From the NCBI RefSeq assembly GCF_001640805.2, contig NC_066833.1, forward strand, positions 13,100,183-13,164,182: a DNA stretch of 64,000 nt, in the 5' to 3' direction. Below, in pieces: positions 1 to 12,634 of the stretch (positions are counted from its first letter, which is position 1; each line of letters begins with the position of its first letter). The translations under genes were made by a program, and so were the position numbers. The notes under the pieces are model-generated. The model was given only the letters and a program-made list of their open reading frames with translations, was not told where the DNA came from and did no database searches. Source of the stretch: Lates calcarifer. Lineage: Eukaryota > Chordata > Actinopteri > Centropomidae.

Positions 1-3000
1 ACGGCTGTGCTTTGAGCTGAATGCTAATGACAATACGCTAAAATACTCACAGTGGCAATGATAACATGTTAAGCAGGAACAATGTTTATGACCAACATTG
101 CAATCCCTGGAGCCATGCTGCTAACAAAAATATATCTATTACTCTCAGATTTTACTCCAATATTTGCTTTTTTTTCTTGTGATACGCTGGGCAATTTATC
201 TTCCACTCAAGTGTTCTGTTCACAATCCCCAAAAAAGTTGAGAACCACTGGGTTAGAATGATCTTATGAACTGAATACTTTCAGGATAAATCTAATATAA
301 CAGATGCCTATTTACTCCCAAATGAAATCGCTAAATGTAATATGGGATCCTGCCATTTTTCATAATTCAATATTAAAGGCACATTTTGCTGTCAAAAACC
401 TTTTAAACGGTCTTTAAAATGATTTTTACTTTTGGGATTTCCCCCCTGTATTAATCTCAGTCAAACACAAAGAGGCTTGATTAAGGTTGAACCTTTTCAT
501 GCTTTTATTTTCCTGGCAAGCTTCTCTATCAGTAGAGAAGATGTGTCGGTTTTAAAAATAAAATGGTTTATTCATGGCAGCAGGGAGATTCAATCACAGA
601 GTACGAAGGGTTCAGACATCTTAACTTGAATAAAACCGAGTGTGTGCAACAGCCGGGTCATCTGTACATGTAAAAGCAGCCAGTAGGCAGTATCATGTTA
701 AACTTTGGGTGACATATGAGAAATATAATGTGCATGGGTGAAACTGATTTGAAATGGCTGCTTTAAAGCAAGCTACCAATTGAGATGTACTATTCTTTTA
801 GGGCTCAGTAGTTGAAACTGAACAAGTCATAATCTTAAGTAATACTATTAATTTTCCCTTAACTTTTAAGTATAGGCTGGGGGATTTATGTGGGTCAGTA
901 TATGTGTGTTTGTGTTTCCCTCCCTACATACCAGACCACAGTGGGATGTCGTTTTCACAAGTTCATTCCTCTATCCATCAAACACTCAACCCTTGCCTTT
1001 TTGGGTTTTTTCCCCCTATGCATATCAGACCTCATCACTCTATTCCTCTGATGTCTTATACTCTCTTTCTCTCAGTGGGATTCAGGGCCTTAAACTACTT
1101 TCCCTATGGCCTATGACCTCTCAGGTCACATCCTCCCTGTCCCTGACCTTCAGAGTCAGAGCAGCCTTGGGAAAGCATCGGTGGACTGATTTACCGATAC
1201 AGGGGATAGGAGAGCTACAGAGAGGTCAGCAGGGGCTCACATTGCTTCACTATCCCACAAACTAGGCCTGTGGTGTGGGTTAGAGGTGATTTAGTGATAG
1301 GGTGTTCTGGATCTGAAGAGCCATGCCAGAGGACATGTGGGAGACATGTAGAAATTTGAGAAGTGTATTGCAACAGAGTTATGTCTCTCTTTGCAGCTTC
1401 ATCATCTTAGACAGTCAGGGGGTTGCGAGGGGAACAGCTTCTGGATCAGTTAGCTGAAAGTTTCTGTGCAATGAGGATCATGTACTCCAGTGTAATGGTA
1501 TTAAAAATTCTTGTAGAAATAATTGTAGTTATCAGGATTAGAATATCTTAGACATTTACGGCGGTGGTTTACTGTTAATTTGAAAAGTATGTGTTTTTTG
1601 GCAGACACAACTACTTTACTAAAGTAAAAGCTTTGCACTCTATTAAAACCTTCACTACCAGTTCCAAGAAGCAAATTGGGATTATATCTCACAGCGTTTG
1701 CAGCCTTGTGTTCTTCACGAACCCTGTAGTCTCTGAGTGTTTATAAAACTACAATTTCCATTCTACAGACTGAGTTTGGGGAAAGAAAGGAAGGAGACCA
1801 TAATGTTAACATGATACTTTACTGGTCCCTGCAGAGAAATTACTTCTTTCTAACCCGCTTTTTACAGACAGGTCAAAGGTCAGGGTCAACTACAAAGCAG
1901 CACCACTGGAGGTGGAAAATGTTCAGGTCTCTCTCAGGTGGCCAAGTTGTAGATTTCTGGCACCCATTTATTTTTCTTCAACAGCAGTTTGTTGACAAAC
2001 ATAAAAGAACATGGTTGTTTTAATGAGAAATGCTGAAAAAATCTATTAGAATATCTAGGAAGTCATGTCATGTAACTAACAAGAATATCTATCTGTTTAT
2101 AGATTAACCTGAATATTATGAGGAATGAGGCTCAGGTTTTCTGTGTAAACCATGCACTTATTAAATGCAAAGGATTTGATTAGTGGAAGAATATAAACCA
2201 ATTATATGCTGGTGTTCACTCTGGAAAATACATTTTATCTTTTTTACTGTTTTACACTGTTTTACATTTTTATTATCTGGACAGGTTTTTGGTCTATCAC
2301 ATGTAAATTATCATCATAGTATATATGAATTTAAAAGCATTTTAATTGGTTTAATAGCAGTCACAACAAGCACACTGAATTATTCTGCCAGAAATAAAAA
2401 AAAGTACAGGGAGATAGGGAGATATACTATAGTAGTGTCTACAACAGAGTTTTATGTCAGGTCAGACTTTAACACAGAGAAACCGTGTGGACACTAATAA
2501 ACAACAGAACAGATAGAGGGAGTTGTGGATTTAGATAAAACCCACTCTTCAGGGATTAGCTTGACATTCTGCCATCCCTACATTATCAGAGAGCAGTTTT
2601 AACCATGTGTGCGTGTTTGTTTATTTGGCAGAGCGGATTAAACACATTGTGTGCCGACAGAACCATGTGCCTGCTCTATAACTTTGCTCTTCTTAGATTC
2701 TCAAAGAACCAATTAGCATCATCCATCTGCCATCATATTTTTAGATGCAAAGCACAGTACCTCATCTCACTCACTTACTTAACTCACTTATACTATGTTT
2801 AACTGACTGATGGAAGTAGGAGTTGCAAAATTATATATATATACATGTAATATATACTTTAGGCAAGAAGTACATATTTTTATAGCAATTATAATAACAA
2901 ATGGTGACAAATTTGGATGCATCTGCCTCTCACCCAGCTTCTACTCTTCTCAATGCCCAGTTACTCAGCTTGGACAGTTTCATAACTTAATCGAGCTCAC

Positions 3001-4302
3001 AAGCAATCAACATAGATACACATAGTTGATAGGGAGTTAGGTTATAAGAAAATATACAGTTTACAGTGAGTAAACTCTTATCTATTGCTTTTTTAAAATA
3101 AATTCATTGGCCTACAGTTTCCTTTCAAAGCCGGTACTATTTAACCAATCAATCTACACCTTTATGCTACGATGTGGATTATGGGTGCTTGCAGCTCTAT
3201 ACCTACATGTACAGTATGAGGTGTTTTTGTTTGACAAAATGCACTTCAGATAAACATAGCACATGTTTACAGCAATCAAATAATCTGAAAACCTCTTAAA
3301 TTAATACTTTATTTTCTGTTAGCATATTTTAAGGCTATGGACATTAATAACTGACAAAGAGCAAGGGCCATTTCAGTTATCCCATAAAGCCTTGAAACAC
3401 AGAGTTTACAGTAAATTTATAAAACATGATTCTTCTCAGCTACTTCTGGCATAATGTTGAACTTTGTATAATTTCACTGTCAACAGAAATGTTTTTTAAA
3501 AAAGGCACTATGAAAGTGCTTTATATAGTTTCTATCCTGCCTTCAGTCTCTCCATCATGGTGGTCCTTCAATTATTGCCTCTATTAATCATATGGCAGTC
3601 ATTAATTCAGTCAGGGTAAGTAACACATGGATTTGCCCCATAACAATCCTGAGCCAATTCTGACGTGTTTGGAAACAATGTCAAATCACCTAATGACAGC
3701 TCACACTAAACAGACAGCTGAGTGCATGACATGTTTTCAGTCTTGTTCATGTTTAGAGCTTTACTCAAACAAACATCATCAGTTTTATTCCACTGATGCT
3801 TTGCTCTTTCCATATGAAGGGAAAAGCTCACGCACCAAATAAACACTCATACTAAGAGTCCTTTCAAAATATGATCTACACTATTTATACAAAATGACAC
3901 TCACATACTAAATGAAATATTGCATTAAATTAATGTAATTGTTCACTCATTTACCAACATTTACTGCCTTACACTGAAGCGCAATATCCTGTCTTAGCCC
4001 TTCTGCTGATATCATCTACTTTATCTACATTTTAAGACAATGGGAGCATAAACAAAAGGAAAATATTAGCTTTAAAACCAATGTCAGAAGGCAGTAACAT
4101 AAATTATCTATCAACCAGTTTGCATCATTTTAGGTATGAATTACAGTCTTAAATAGAGCATAAACATAAGCAAAATGTGCTAACACAGTTACACAGTAAC
4201 AATGATCACCTGATAATCATGTCTGATAATTAGGCCAACATTGTTTGAATGTGATCAGGTCAAATGCTAATCCTATCCTGGACACAATGGACAATGGCCT
4301 AC
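1..4302. other. intergenic AT-rich DNA, no gene recognised
   Basis: Both strands were read for coding or RNA signals and none was convincing. The frame at 888-1265 (plus) is open but has a composition typical of translated C/T-rich DNA. A short phrase near 235-255 (GTTGAGAACCACTG) occurs in many dispersed vertebrate repeats, but it is too short to call. Confidence 0.6.
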
Positions 4303-4478
4303 CTGTTCTTCCTTCCTCATCTCCATCACGTCTCTTTCTTATTCTCTGCATCTGCTCATCTTGTCCCGTATCTGCTTCTCCCCAAAGTAGACTGACTGAC
4401 GCAGTCTTTTCAGTTTCATCTGTGTCAGCGAAGAAAGTAAACACGGGGACAATTGAAAGAGCCACTATGGTTATCTTG
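4303..4478 (-). other. candidate exon (splice-bounded open segment), unidentified
   Basis: The 176-bp segment on the minus strand is bounded by TTTTCATAG (acceptor) and GAACAG|GTAGGC (donor) and is open throughout. It reads KITIVALSIVPVFTFFADTD, then ETEKTASVSLLWGEADTGQD, then EQMQRIRKRRDGDEEGRTG. The first part resembles a signal-peptide core; the rest is acidic with a basic RKRR site. Without splicing, the frame runs from an ATG at 4520-4522 (MHVRMRQTSPFYFHSK) into the same peptide. I do not recognise a family. It lies about 300 bp from a promoter-like block. Confidence 0.25.
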
Positions 4479-4785
4479 CTATGAAAATAAAATGGACTGG
4501 TTTGCCTCATTCTTACATGCATTTAAAATATTCATACAACTGAAATGAAAAAAGGCATTTCAGTACTCGTTGAAAGTTTATCAGTCTGACACTGGATGGA
4601 TGGAATTAATGTTAGCTAGCGAGCAAACTAGCTAATTAATTAACTCGGGTAAAATGATGGACGGTAGCTCTTTAACGTAACACAACAGGAGCATTTGGTC
4701 AGATGATGTCTGGGGATGACACTGAACTACACTAAACACTCCGTTTAAAAAGTTCTCTAATTACCTGTATCACGATTCAGTGGAT

Positions 4786-4830
4786 CCAACTTCCGGTCCG
4801 TTTTGTTGACATACTCAAAGAGCCGCCATG
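4786..4830 (+). promoter_or_regulatory. promoter-like block with ETS site and optimal Kozak ATG
   Basis: ACTTCCGGT (ETS/GABP type) at 4789-4797 is followed about 25 bases later by GCCGCCATG, a perfect Kozak context with ATG at 4828. On the minus strand the same bases read CATGGCGGC, resembling a YY1-type initiator, so the block could also serve a minus-strand transcript starting toward the candidate exon at 4303-4478. CpG content is higher than in the surrounding AT-rich DNA. That it is a promoter is inference. Confidence 0.35.
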
Positions 4831-5056
4831 TTGAGTAAAGATCTTCTACTAACGACAAGATAGTTCACTCCAACCCAACCCCACACACAAGGACGCAGGT
4901 GACAAGATGAGTGATTTTGGCCTTGTACAATATCTTTGCAGCACCACAGTAGAGTTATTTCAGGCAGGTATCTCAAGACCCATATGTGTGTACATGAGGG
5001 ACAAGAGGGATGCATTTTGGTCATTTTGCTCAATTCGCCCACAGAGACAAAAATAA
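4828..5056 (+). pseudogene. small unidentified ORF, apparently frameshifted
   Basis: From the Kozak ATG the frame is MLSKDLLLTTR then TAG. The next frame is open from 4853 to a TAA at 5054 and contains an ATG at 4907: MSDFGLVQYLCSTTVELFQA, then GISRPICVYMRDKRDAFWSF, then CSIRPQRQK. A one-base shift near 4850-4852 would join the two. The stop lies in an A-rich tail (AAAAT repeats, 5048-5068), which could mean a retrocopy. A possible donor (CAGGCAG|GTATCT) lies near 4968. No family recognised; it may be coincidence, a pseudogene, or a first exon carrying a sequence error. Confidence 0.25.
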
Positions 5057-5069
5057 AAATAAAAATACA

Positions 5070-7940
5070 GAATTAACAAATTCTATTTAGACTGAGCCAT
5101 CAGCTGATTTCCCAACTTGTACCTTGTAATTATACTGATGTGCTGAATCCATATTAATGGTAGCATATATGAATAAATAAAAATGGAAATGTTATATGAA
5201 CCTCTGCATTCATTAAATAATATTTTTTTCATATTTACCTGAAAAATGTGCAGAAAAGTTGTGGTGTCTTTTTTTGCCCTGAGTAGGCTAGTAACTGCAG
5301 GTCCTCCCTCCAGGTTCCACACAACCCTCACAACATAACCCAGGTCAGCCTGCATGTATCCTGAGTCAAATCTCTCTCTGCCCCAGTCACTGGTTAAGCT
5401 TTCTGCTCTGAGCCAAAGTTAATAATTTAAGGCAACTCAGATGAGTATATAAACCATTTTATCAACTCAGATCTTCACTCATACATATTATGGAGGGAGG
5501 ACAGTAAAATGATGATGTCTAAAGATTTTTTTAATGCAAAATTCAATCTGAAAGTATAAAGGACTATTAAAGGATCGCTATCCCCACTTGCCTGAAGCAA
5601 ATACTGTATTGTTGTTATTTTACTTCATGTGACTGTCGAGTGGATAATTTTGTGTCGCAAAATTTACAATCCTATCACATGTGAACATGTGAAAGCCTCC
5701 TTCTGTTCCCTGTGCTCAAATGGGTGCTTGCAATAGGACAGCTGGAGTTGAGGAAGAGTGTGAAAAATCTGTGCATTGATCATTAATACTGTTTGTTCTC
5801 TCCCACTGCTGCTACAGTGTATGTGTTGAACACATAGATATGTTCATTAAGACTTTTAATGTGAGCTAAGTCACAAAGGTATTTTCTTTCTTTTTCACTA
5901 ATTACAGAAGTCACATGACTAATCTCACTGCTCAGTACTGTGCATGCTTGTGTCTATATGTGAGTAAAAGACTGCACACCAGCAGGCCTTTTCACACACA
6001 CAAAAACTGCACAACTGCATGTACACAACTGCAACTTTAAACGGACCCGCAAATCCCCTAAGAAACTCCAGCGGGCCAGCTCTTCACACATTAGAGCAGC
6101 AGACATCATGCCAGCCGCATCAGCCACTACGGTCTGTTATAGTTATACAGCTTAGATTATGAAGTACAGTATAAACAGCTCTATCCGTGCACCCAACCCT
6201 CTGAAATGTAACAGTTGCTTCGACCAATCTGTAATAAGCATACTCAGCCCTAAGGCACGCATTAAACATTAACACTGGGTCTATACAGGCCTGTAATCCA
6301 GCGCTCTATTCCTTCATGTGAGCCAAGAGGACAATTCATCCAGCCCAAACAGAGAGTTGAGCAACACACATCTTGCTTCCTTTTGAACAGAGCACATCAG
6401 CCACAGAACGTGTCCTTCTGCAAAAATACAGAGGCGTCTGTTCCTTTTGAACATTTTTGTCTACTACTTTAGTAATGTTTTTATTGATGAAGTGCATGTT
6501 AGTTTACAATAATGCATTTATTAGATAAGAGTCAACAAATGGCTTGCCTTTGTGTGGTTGGAGAAGGTGGAAATGTAATAATGAGCATGTTACTTGGCTT
6601 CTATTTTGTGCTTTTAAGTTCTGAAGTAGCAGACTTGCCATATTTTGGCAAGTGTCTGATACACTGCAACATACTGAACATATGGATGAACATATGGAAG
6701 AGTGGATTATGCAGCAGGAGTGGTGGATGATGATGTTTTAGACTTTTTTCCCCACTATTCTGATCTTTTTTGACAAGCTGAAGTTAAAAGGTAAGGACAA
6801 AATATATCCAGTATGTCTCATATACAAACATAAATAGGAAACACACTACATATTTTACCTTGAGCACTTTGCTTATGATCACTTTTGCTGTGAGAGAAAA
6901 TAATTTGTCACTTTTCATTTGAAAAGTCATTTTATTTCCATTCATTTGACTCAGTTCAAATTCTAAAAGGGGTGGATCAGATTATGTTTTCATTTTAAAT
7001 CCATTAATCAGATCATTTCCACGTCTATGCGATGTCTTTTAGTCATGTATTTGGAAATGACTGGTTGGCAAGATGCTGTGACACATCTTGGGGTGCTGAA
7101 TGCTACTGAGATCATGGGATTCATCAGTTAACCACACTTCCCCTCCCTTTTCAACAGACAATGATTGCTATGTAACCTTTGCTGTGGAAGCTTCCTGGAG
7201 ATGGGTGATGATTAGCCTATCCCCTCAGTGTGTGAGTATGCGTGTGTGTGTGAGAGAGAGTGTCTCTGTGTGTCCTGATGAGTGTGCTGACTGTTCGGGT
7301 CTAGATTCAGGGTATTATGACTTTTATACTACACCGCTACCCTGGAGACAGACTCCCAACATGGCAGCAAAGGAAAGACTTTCAATGAACCCTTCCACAG
7401 AAACACACACTCATGCATTTACACACACACACCCAATGCCTGGTCCTGTTTAGAGTAAGGAATTAGGCTGCCCCGCTCAGTGGTTTGCTGTTCAACTCTG
7501 GTATTAATTGAAAGTTGGATAATCTGCTTTATCAGGAGCAGATTTCAGAGTTCGTGTGATGTAAACTTTCTTTTATATGCATCCAAATTGGCCCTCATGT
7601 GACTCTGTAAAAAGAAGTACAGGATGTTGTTTCAATTTTCTGATTTTTTTCTGAGTTTTTCTGACTTTAAATGAAGGTGTTGACTTTGGAGTTCTGTGTG
7701 TGGCTTGCAGTGCATGAAGTTGCTTTACTGTCACATAATATCTTAGGCTGGAAATCAGAGTGGATGGTTGGGTCAAGACTTTGACTTTGACACTGGAGAA
7801 CAGTGGATTTTAATAGTGATGCTTTCCCATCCCTATGACCACTCTTAACTTTACCAAGTAGTTGCCCCAACTTCTGAATATAGTCAGAAATAAATACTTG
7901 CACTAGATGGCCTGTTTTTGTAACGATCATATGGCTTTTT
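5070..7940. other. intergenic, no gene recognised
   Basis: Mostly AT-rich unique sequence. A less AT-rich block at 6040-6460 is more complex than its surroundings. GT/GA-rich text at 7235-7275 explains the apparent open frame at 7100-7453. I found no RNA gene or mobile element. Confidence 0.6.
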
Positions 7941-7943
7941 TTT

Positions 7944-8417
7944 TTTTCTTAGAAGCACACCTTTTGTCATTTAGGTATGAAGACTTGTTTCATTCCTTCC
8001 CTTATTCATTCTCCTCCTTCTGCCTCCCTCACTGCCCTCTTCTCTTTTTGTCATTGGTAGCAGTTGAAAGTGCTGGGAAACACATAAACCAAAAAATCCT
8101 CCAATCTAAGCGACCTTATAGGTCACTTGTCCTGTTCTCACATACAAGACATAGTGTACCAATGCAGGCGCACAGACTTTTTCTTAGAAGCACACCTTTT
8201 GTCATTTAGTATGAAGACTTGTTTCATTCCTTCCCTTATTCATTCTCCTCCTTCTGCCTCCCTCACTGCCCTCTTCTCTTTTTGTCATTGGTAGCAGTTG
8301 AAAGTGCTGGGAAACACATAAACCAAAAAATCCTCCAATCTAAGCGACCTTATAGGTCACTTGTCCCTGTTCTCACATACAAGACATAGTGTACCAATGG
8401 CAGGCGTACAGGACTTT
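7944..8417. repeat. tandem direct duplication, two copies of about 235 bp
   Basis: AGAAGCACACCTTTTGTCAT begins at 7951 and again at 8186, and the sequence repeats through GTACCAATG(G)CAGGCG at about 8170 and 8405. The copies are almost identical. They differ mainly by single-base length changes in short runs (TTAGG/TTAG, GTCC/GTCCC, ATG/ATGG, CAG/CAGG) plus one C/T change. It has no coding potential and no target-site duplication was identified. It is either a very recent duplication or an assembly artefact. Confidence 0.9.
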
Positions 8418-8477
8418 CATCATCATGGTTACAATAATAAACATGCATGAAGGTTGTGGACAAGTCATGGAGAAAAG

Positions 8478-8602
8478 AAACAATGTTGCTCTTTTATACA
8501 AATACGTCACTTGACTTCCTCCTTTGCTCCCACCATAATTACTACAGCTGCTAAAAGTTGCCAACAATAAAACTGGGTTGTTATAAGCTGCTTGCACAGA
8601 TA
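8478..8602. repeat. dispersed repeat fragment related to the 28.9-kb element
   Basis: The stretch CGTCACTTGACTTC..TTTGCTC..ATAATTACTA..GCTG..GGGTTGT.ATAAGCTGCTTG..AGAT.ACC aligns with 28963-29046 at clear similarity with small gaps. Two copies within 20 kb indicate a dispersed element rather than unique DNA. Neither copy encodes a protein. The family is not identified. Confidence 0.45.
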
Positions 8603-8609
8603 ACCTTTT

Positions 8610-9188
8610 GACTCTTTTTTACAGGAGGACAGTTTCATACAAACTGTAAAATTCTGTTCTATACAGTATTGGAATATCTATCTTTGTAATCTGAGTTCTA
8701 TTAAAATACCACATGATGCTTTCAATTTAACGCTTGTGTATAACAACACCACTGCAAGTACTTACACTGTTACTCCCTCAAGCCAGTGTCAAGCTTGAGA
8801 CAGCCACTCTGAAGGGAACCAGACGTGCCACTGCAACTGGTTAGCAGTTCCTTGGGTTCAAGTTAAAAATAAAAATAAATAAATAAAATAAAAAGTTGTC
8901 TGCAGCTTTGCCTGGAAAATAATTTAATACAGGGAAGATAGAGTATACAACAATAAAAAGTGGGATTATAAAAAAAAATATATAAATAATGACTGAAGGG
9001 CAATAAACAAAGACATGCAAACAAATGAGGGTAGGTACAGTTTAAACAAAAAGAACCAATTTATTTCACTTCAGAACATAATAATTACATTATTTTAAAA
9101 TACACAATATGTTAAAAAAAATATATATTTATGTAATTTAAATTATCAGAAAGATGTTGTTAAATCAATTAGAATTTTTAAACTAAAT
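8610..9188. other. intergenic, A-rich simple sequence
   Basis: This contains an AAAAT/AAAT-rich run at 8866-8894 after GGGTTCAAG, which faintly resembles a SINE tail, and further A/T-rich text to 9180. No gene is seen. Confidence 0.55.
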
Positions 9189-9191
9189 TTT

Positions 9192-9250
<59 letters not shown>
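9189..9250 (+). repeat. compound trinucleotide microsatellite (TTC)n(TTA)n
   Basis: About ten TTC units run directly into about ten TTA units without interruption, a classic compound microsatellite. Confidence 0.97.
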
Positions 9251-10844
9251 CATATCCCAAAATAGAGATATTTAATTTTTTCTATTGCTGCTGGAAAAAC
9301 AAAAGTACTTCAAGTCTTCATTGAAGTATTTTGTAAGTGAAGTCTACATATGACTAAGAAAGTGGGAGTGTATCTCACTAATGTATTACATTTGTCACTG
9401 CATTTGTCGTAACATTAACTGACAATTAAAGTCCACCAATAACACTCAAATGACCAGTACATGGTGAAACTGTGACTGGGTGTATGGTAGACAAAAAAGG
9501 ATGGATTCATTTCCCCCATGAAGAGTCTGGTTTAAACAAACATCTATCTGGCAGCAGAGAGCAGAGAGAGTGACAGCACAAACTTGCCTCTGATTGTGAT
9601 TCAGGTCCACATTATGTATGATGTACTGGGAGGCCAAATATGCTTGATGGCATAGTAATTAGGAGCCATATATTTTCCTGAGCTATGTGACACTAGAATC
9701 ATTACCGCCTATCGCTGTGATGAATGTTTCATGAGACTTAGTGGTTATGAATATATTTGTTCGCATTTTGTATGTACATATTAAAATTATGGAAAGTTCC
9801 ACTGAGAGGTTTGAACATTTGAATTGGAGTTTCTGTCCAGTCATTGGTAGCAGCTGTAGCTTGGATGTTGCCAAAACAAACAAAGAAACAAGGAAATTAA
9901 TAAATAGATAAATTATGGTATCTTTTTTTATTTAACTATATGTTTTCTATTACTTAATTTATCATTAATATTATTGTTGCTGTTGATTTTTCACTCCATC
10001 AAGAGTGAAGTTATAGAGACAACACTGAATTCCAGAGCAATTTTCGAGCCTTGCTAATATTGGCACACAATGTCAGCTATTGGCAGGTTCAAGCCAAACA
10101 TTCCACTGTTTGTATGAGCCTTCAATATATGAGTCTATATCAGTCTCTGGATCAGTGAAAGCATTGTGGAAACAGTGAATTTAGGCCGGGTGAGAAGAAA
10201 TTTGAAGTACAATAATCCTCACGCGATGGATGTAAACTGAGCATAAAGAAATGTAAATACAGACTACTCAGTGTTTCCAAAAGTGTAATTTATCTCACAC
10301 ACAAATGTGCCCACATTCACTTTAACAGTGACATGCATTCACATATGTACAGTAGATCTCACTCTCACAGTCACACACAAACACTGGTGCAGGTGCAGCT
10401 CTTTTGACTGATGAGCCTGTAAGTGTTTCCAAAGAGCGAGCTGCTCTCTGACAGCTGTCTCTACATACACTGTTAACATGAAACTCTCCATCCTGCTCTC
10501 CCTTCCCTTTGTTCTTCCCCTCTTCTCTCCAACCCATTTTTGCTGGCACTTCTCTCTCTCTCGCTCACTCTCTCTCCATCTTTCTCTTTCCACTGTGGCT
10601 GAGCCACTCTGCAGTCAGTCTTTCATCCCAGGGAGTGAAGTGCCAACTCTCAAGGTACGGTAACAAGAATAAAACTCGAAGTCATCTAAAAGACCTTAAC
10701 TCTGCTCTATAGTCCAGTACAGGGCAGAGTGAAAAGCAATCTGTGGTGGTTTAGGGGTTCAGACCAGAAAAGGGAAGCAGCTGCAGCTATGCCAGTGCCA
10801 GGATTGCATTTCTATCTCCACACATTGACAGAAAGTTCAACAAT

Positions 10845-10985
10845 TACCCCAGAGCCCAGCCTCAAAATATGATTAGCATGGACCCAGATGATAATGGCTT
10901 TTACATGCAATTACGCCAAAGGGGGAATTACCCAGTGTATGGGAATAATGTAGCTGGGGAATGAGACAATTGCTTGCTAATGTCT
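10845..10985. promoter_or_regulatory. candidate conserved non-coding element
   Basis: A low-repeat block with several homeodomain-type cores close together (GATTAGC, ATAATGGC, CAATTACG, GGAATTACC, GAATAATG, ACAATTG) inside otherwise featureless intergenic DNA. Conservation cannot be seen from one sequence, so this is inference from composition only. Confidence 0.2.
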
Positions 10986-12634
10986 GTTGTTGTTGGCTGG
11001 CCCACTGGAAATTTGTTTATTATATGGTTTTATATTCAGACAGGCTGCGTCTGCAGTAAATCATGTGATGGATATTCATGAAAAAAGTTATGTCTTTACA
11101 TTCAATTAGAGACATGGAAGGTTTCAAGGCTTTTTGGACAGTAAGAATACAGATGAAAGATGATAGACATGTGCTGGACTGAACCAAGAGCTTTTCATAT
11201 ATGTGCAATGTACAAGCAATTGCACTTGTAAGTTTACGCTAAGATCTACAAATTAACACACATTGTTTTCCTCTCCAGTGGTAGTTGAAATTAGGTGAGA
11301 ACTCAAAGAGACAGCAGAATTGTTGTGGAAGGCCGTTTATTTGAATCAGCCTTCACATGATGGGCCCATCAGTGAATGTGTATACTGCTGCTGTTGCTTC
11401 TGGTGTTGATTTCATTGCATCCAAAATGCAAGAGCTCATCACTTTCAGTTGCTCCAGAACACTAATACTGAACACAGCAGGTGCATTTGTTAAACACAAT
11501 TTAACATAACTTTTTAAACAAGTTGTTTTTGGCTTTGTCAGCATGTGCAACTCAACAAGCTAATAAACATTACTGAGCTGTAGAATTTGGAGAAGACATA
11601 TTTAATGTGTCATGTATATTCAGTTAATTATTTCAATGTCAGTGTCTATATTAATGACCAATAGTAATATACTTCTTAAAAACCAACAAATAAATTGCAC
11701 ATAGTATCTTTTGAAGCTATTAGCTGGCCATTACTTAAAAATTGTCTTGCTGCAGTCCATTCAGTGTAAAAAATACATATTTTCATCTCACAACAATAAA
11801 ATCTGATCAGAGATAAGCACAAATAAAGAGCAGTCCATTTAAGAGTGCCAATTTTGGTGAACTGCTTTAAATTTGATTTAAAATGTGTCAAGTGAGAAAG
11901 AGACCCTGTTATTTGCTGGTGCCTAGACTATAGCAAAGAAAAAAAGAAACCTCTCATATAATACTCTCGAACAACATCTTTCTTTGTGACTTAACTTGAT
12001 TTCCAGAATTTCCTGAAGCACCTTTGGGTGAGACCCAACAACAAAGAGAACAATAACTCTTTCTACCAGACATAAATGTTTGACTGTGACGATATTTCCA
12101 GCTGAGTTGAACACAGCTTACAATATCATAGCAGTAAGAGTTTTCCTAGTGGGTGTTCTACACACCCTCTTACAACAATAAAGAGACACAAATGCACATG
12201 CACACAAAATTTTACTAAAGCTACACATAATTTTCTGTACCCACAAACCCATGGATTCTTGATTTATTCTCAGCTTTCTGCCCTTGTACTCCTGTCATGG
12301 GGACAAAAAATAAAATAAAACACATGCAGAAGCAGAAATGGTAATGGATCAAATAACCATAAAAGTGACAGCGGAAATAAATAGAAATAGTCTGAGACAG
12401 TCTGAGAAAACTGTATTTTTTTAAACAAACAAATATGAATATATACACTCCCTTTTTTTTTTTTTGAATACGGGAAATATTTGTCCAAACTGCATCATAT
12501 ACACCATAAAATATATGGAAAATACTGACTGAGTGAGATCTGATTTTGGCAGCTCAATATGTCAGTTTAACCTTATACATAAAAATCTCTTCCCCAGCAC
12601 TCCACTCCATTCCTATTGTTTAGACTATCACAGA

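Noticed and set aside
888..1265. 125-codon plus-strand open frame
   Set aside because: C/T-rich composition giving Ser/Leu/Phe/Pro-rich text, no domain, no splice partners.
4612..4635. 8-bp perfect hairpin TTAGCTAG..CTAGCTAA
   Set aside because: Short, and AGCTAG-type palindromes are frequent in fish DNA; no reason to assign function.
8790..8894. Possible tRNA-derived SINE (GGTTAGCAGTT..GGGTTCAAG and A-rich tail)
   Set aside because: Box A and box B spacing is wrong for a tRNA head and no second copy was found.
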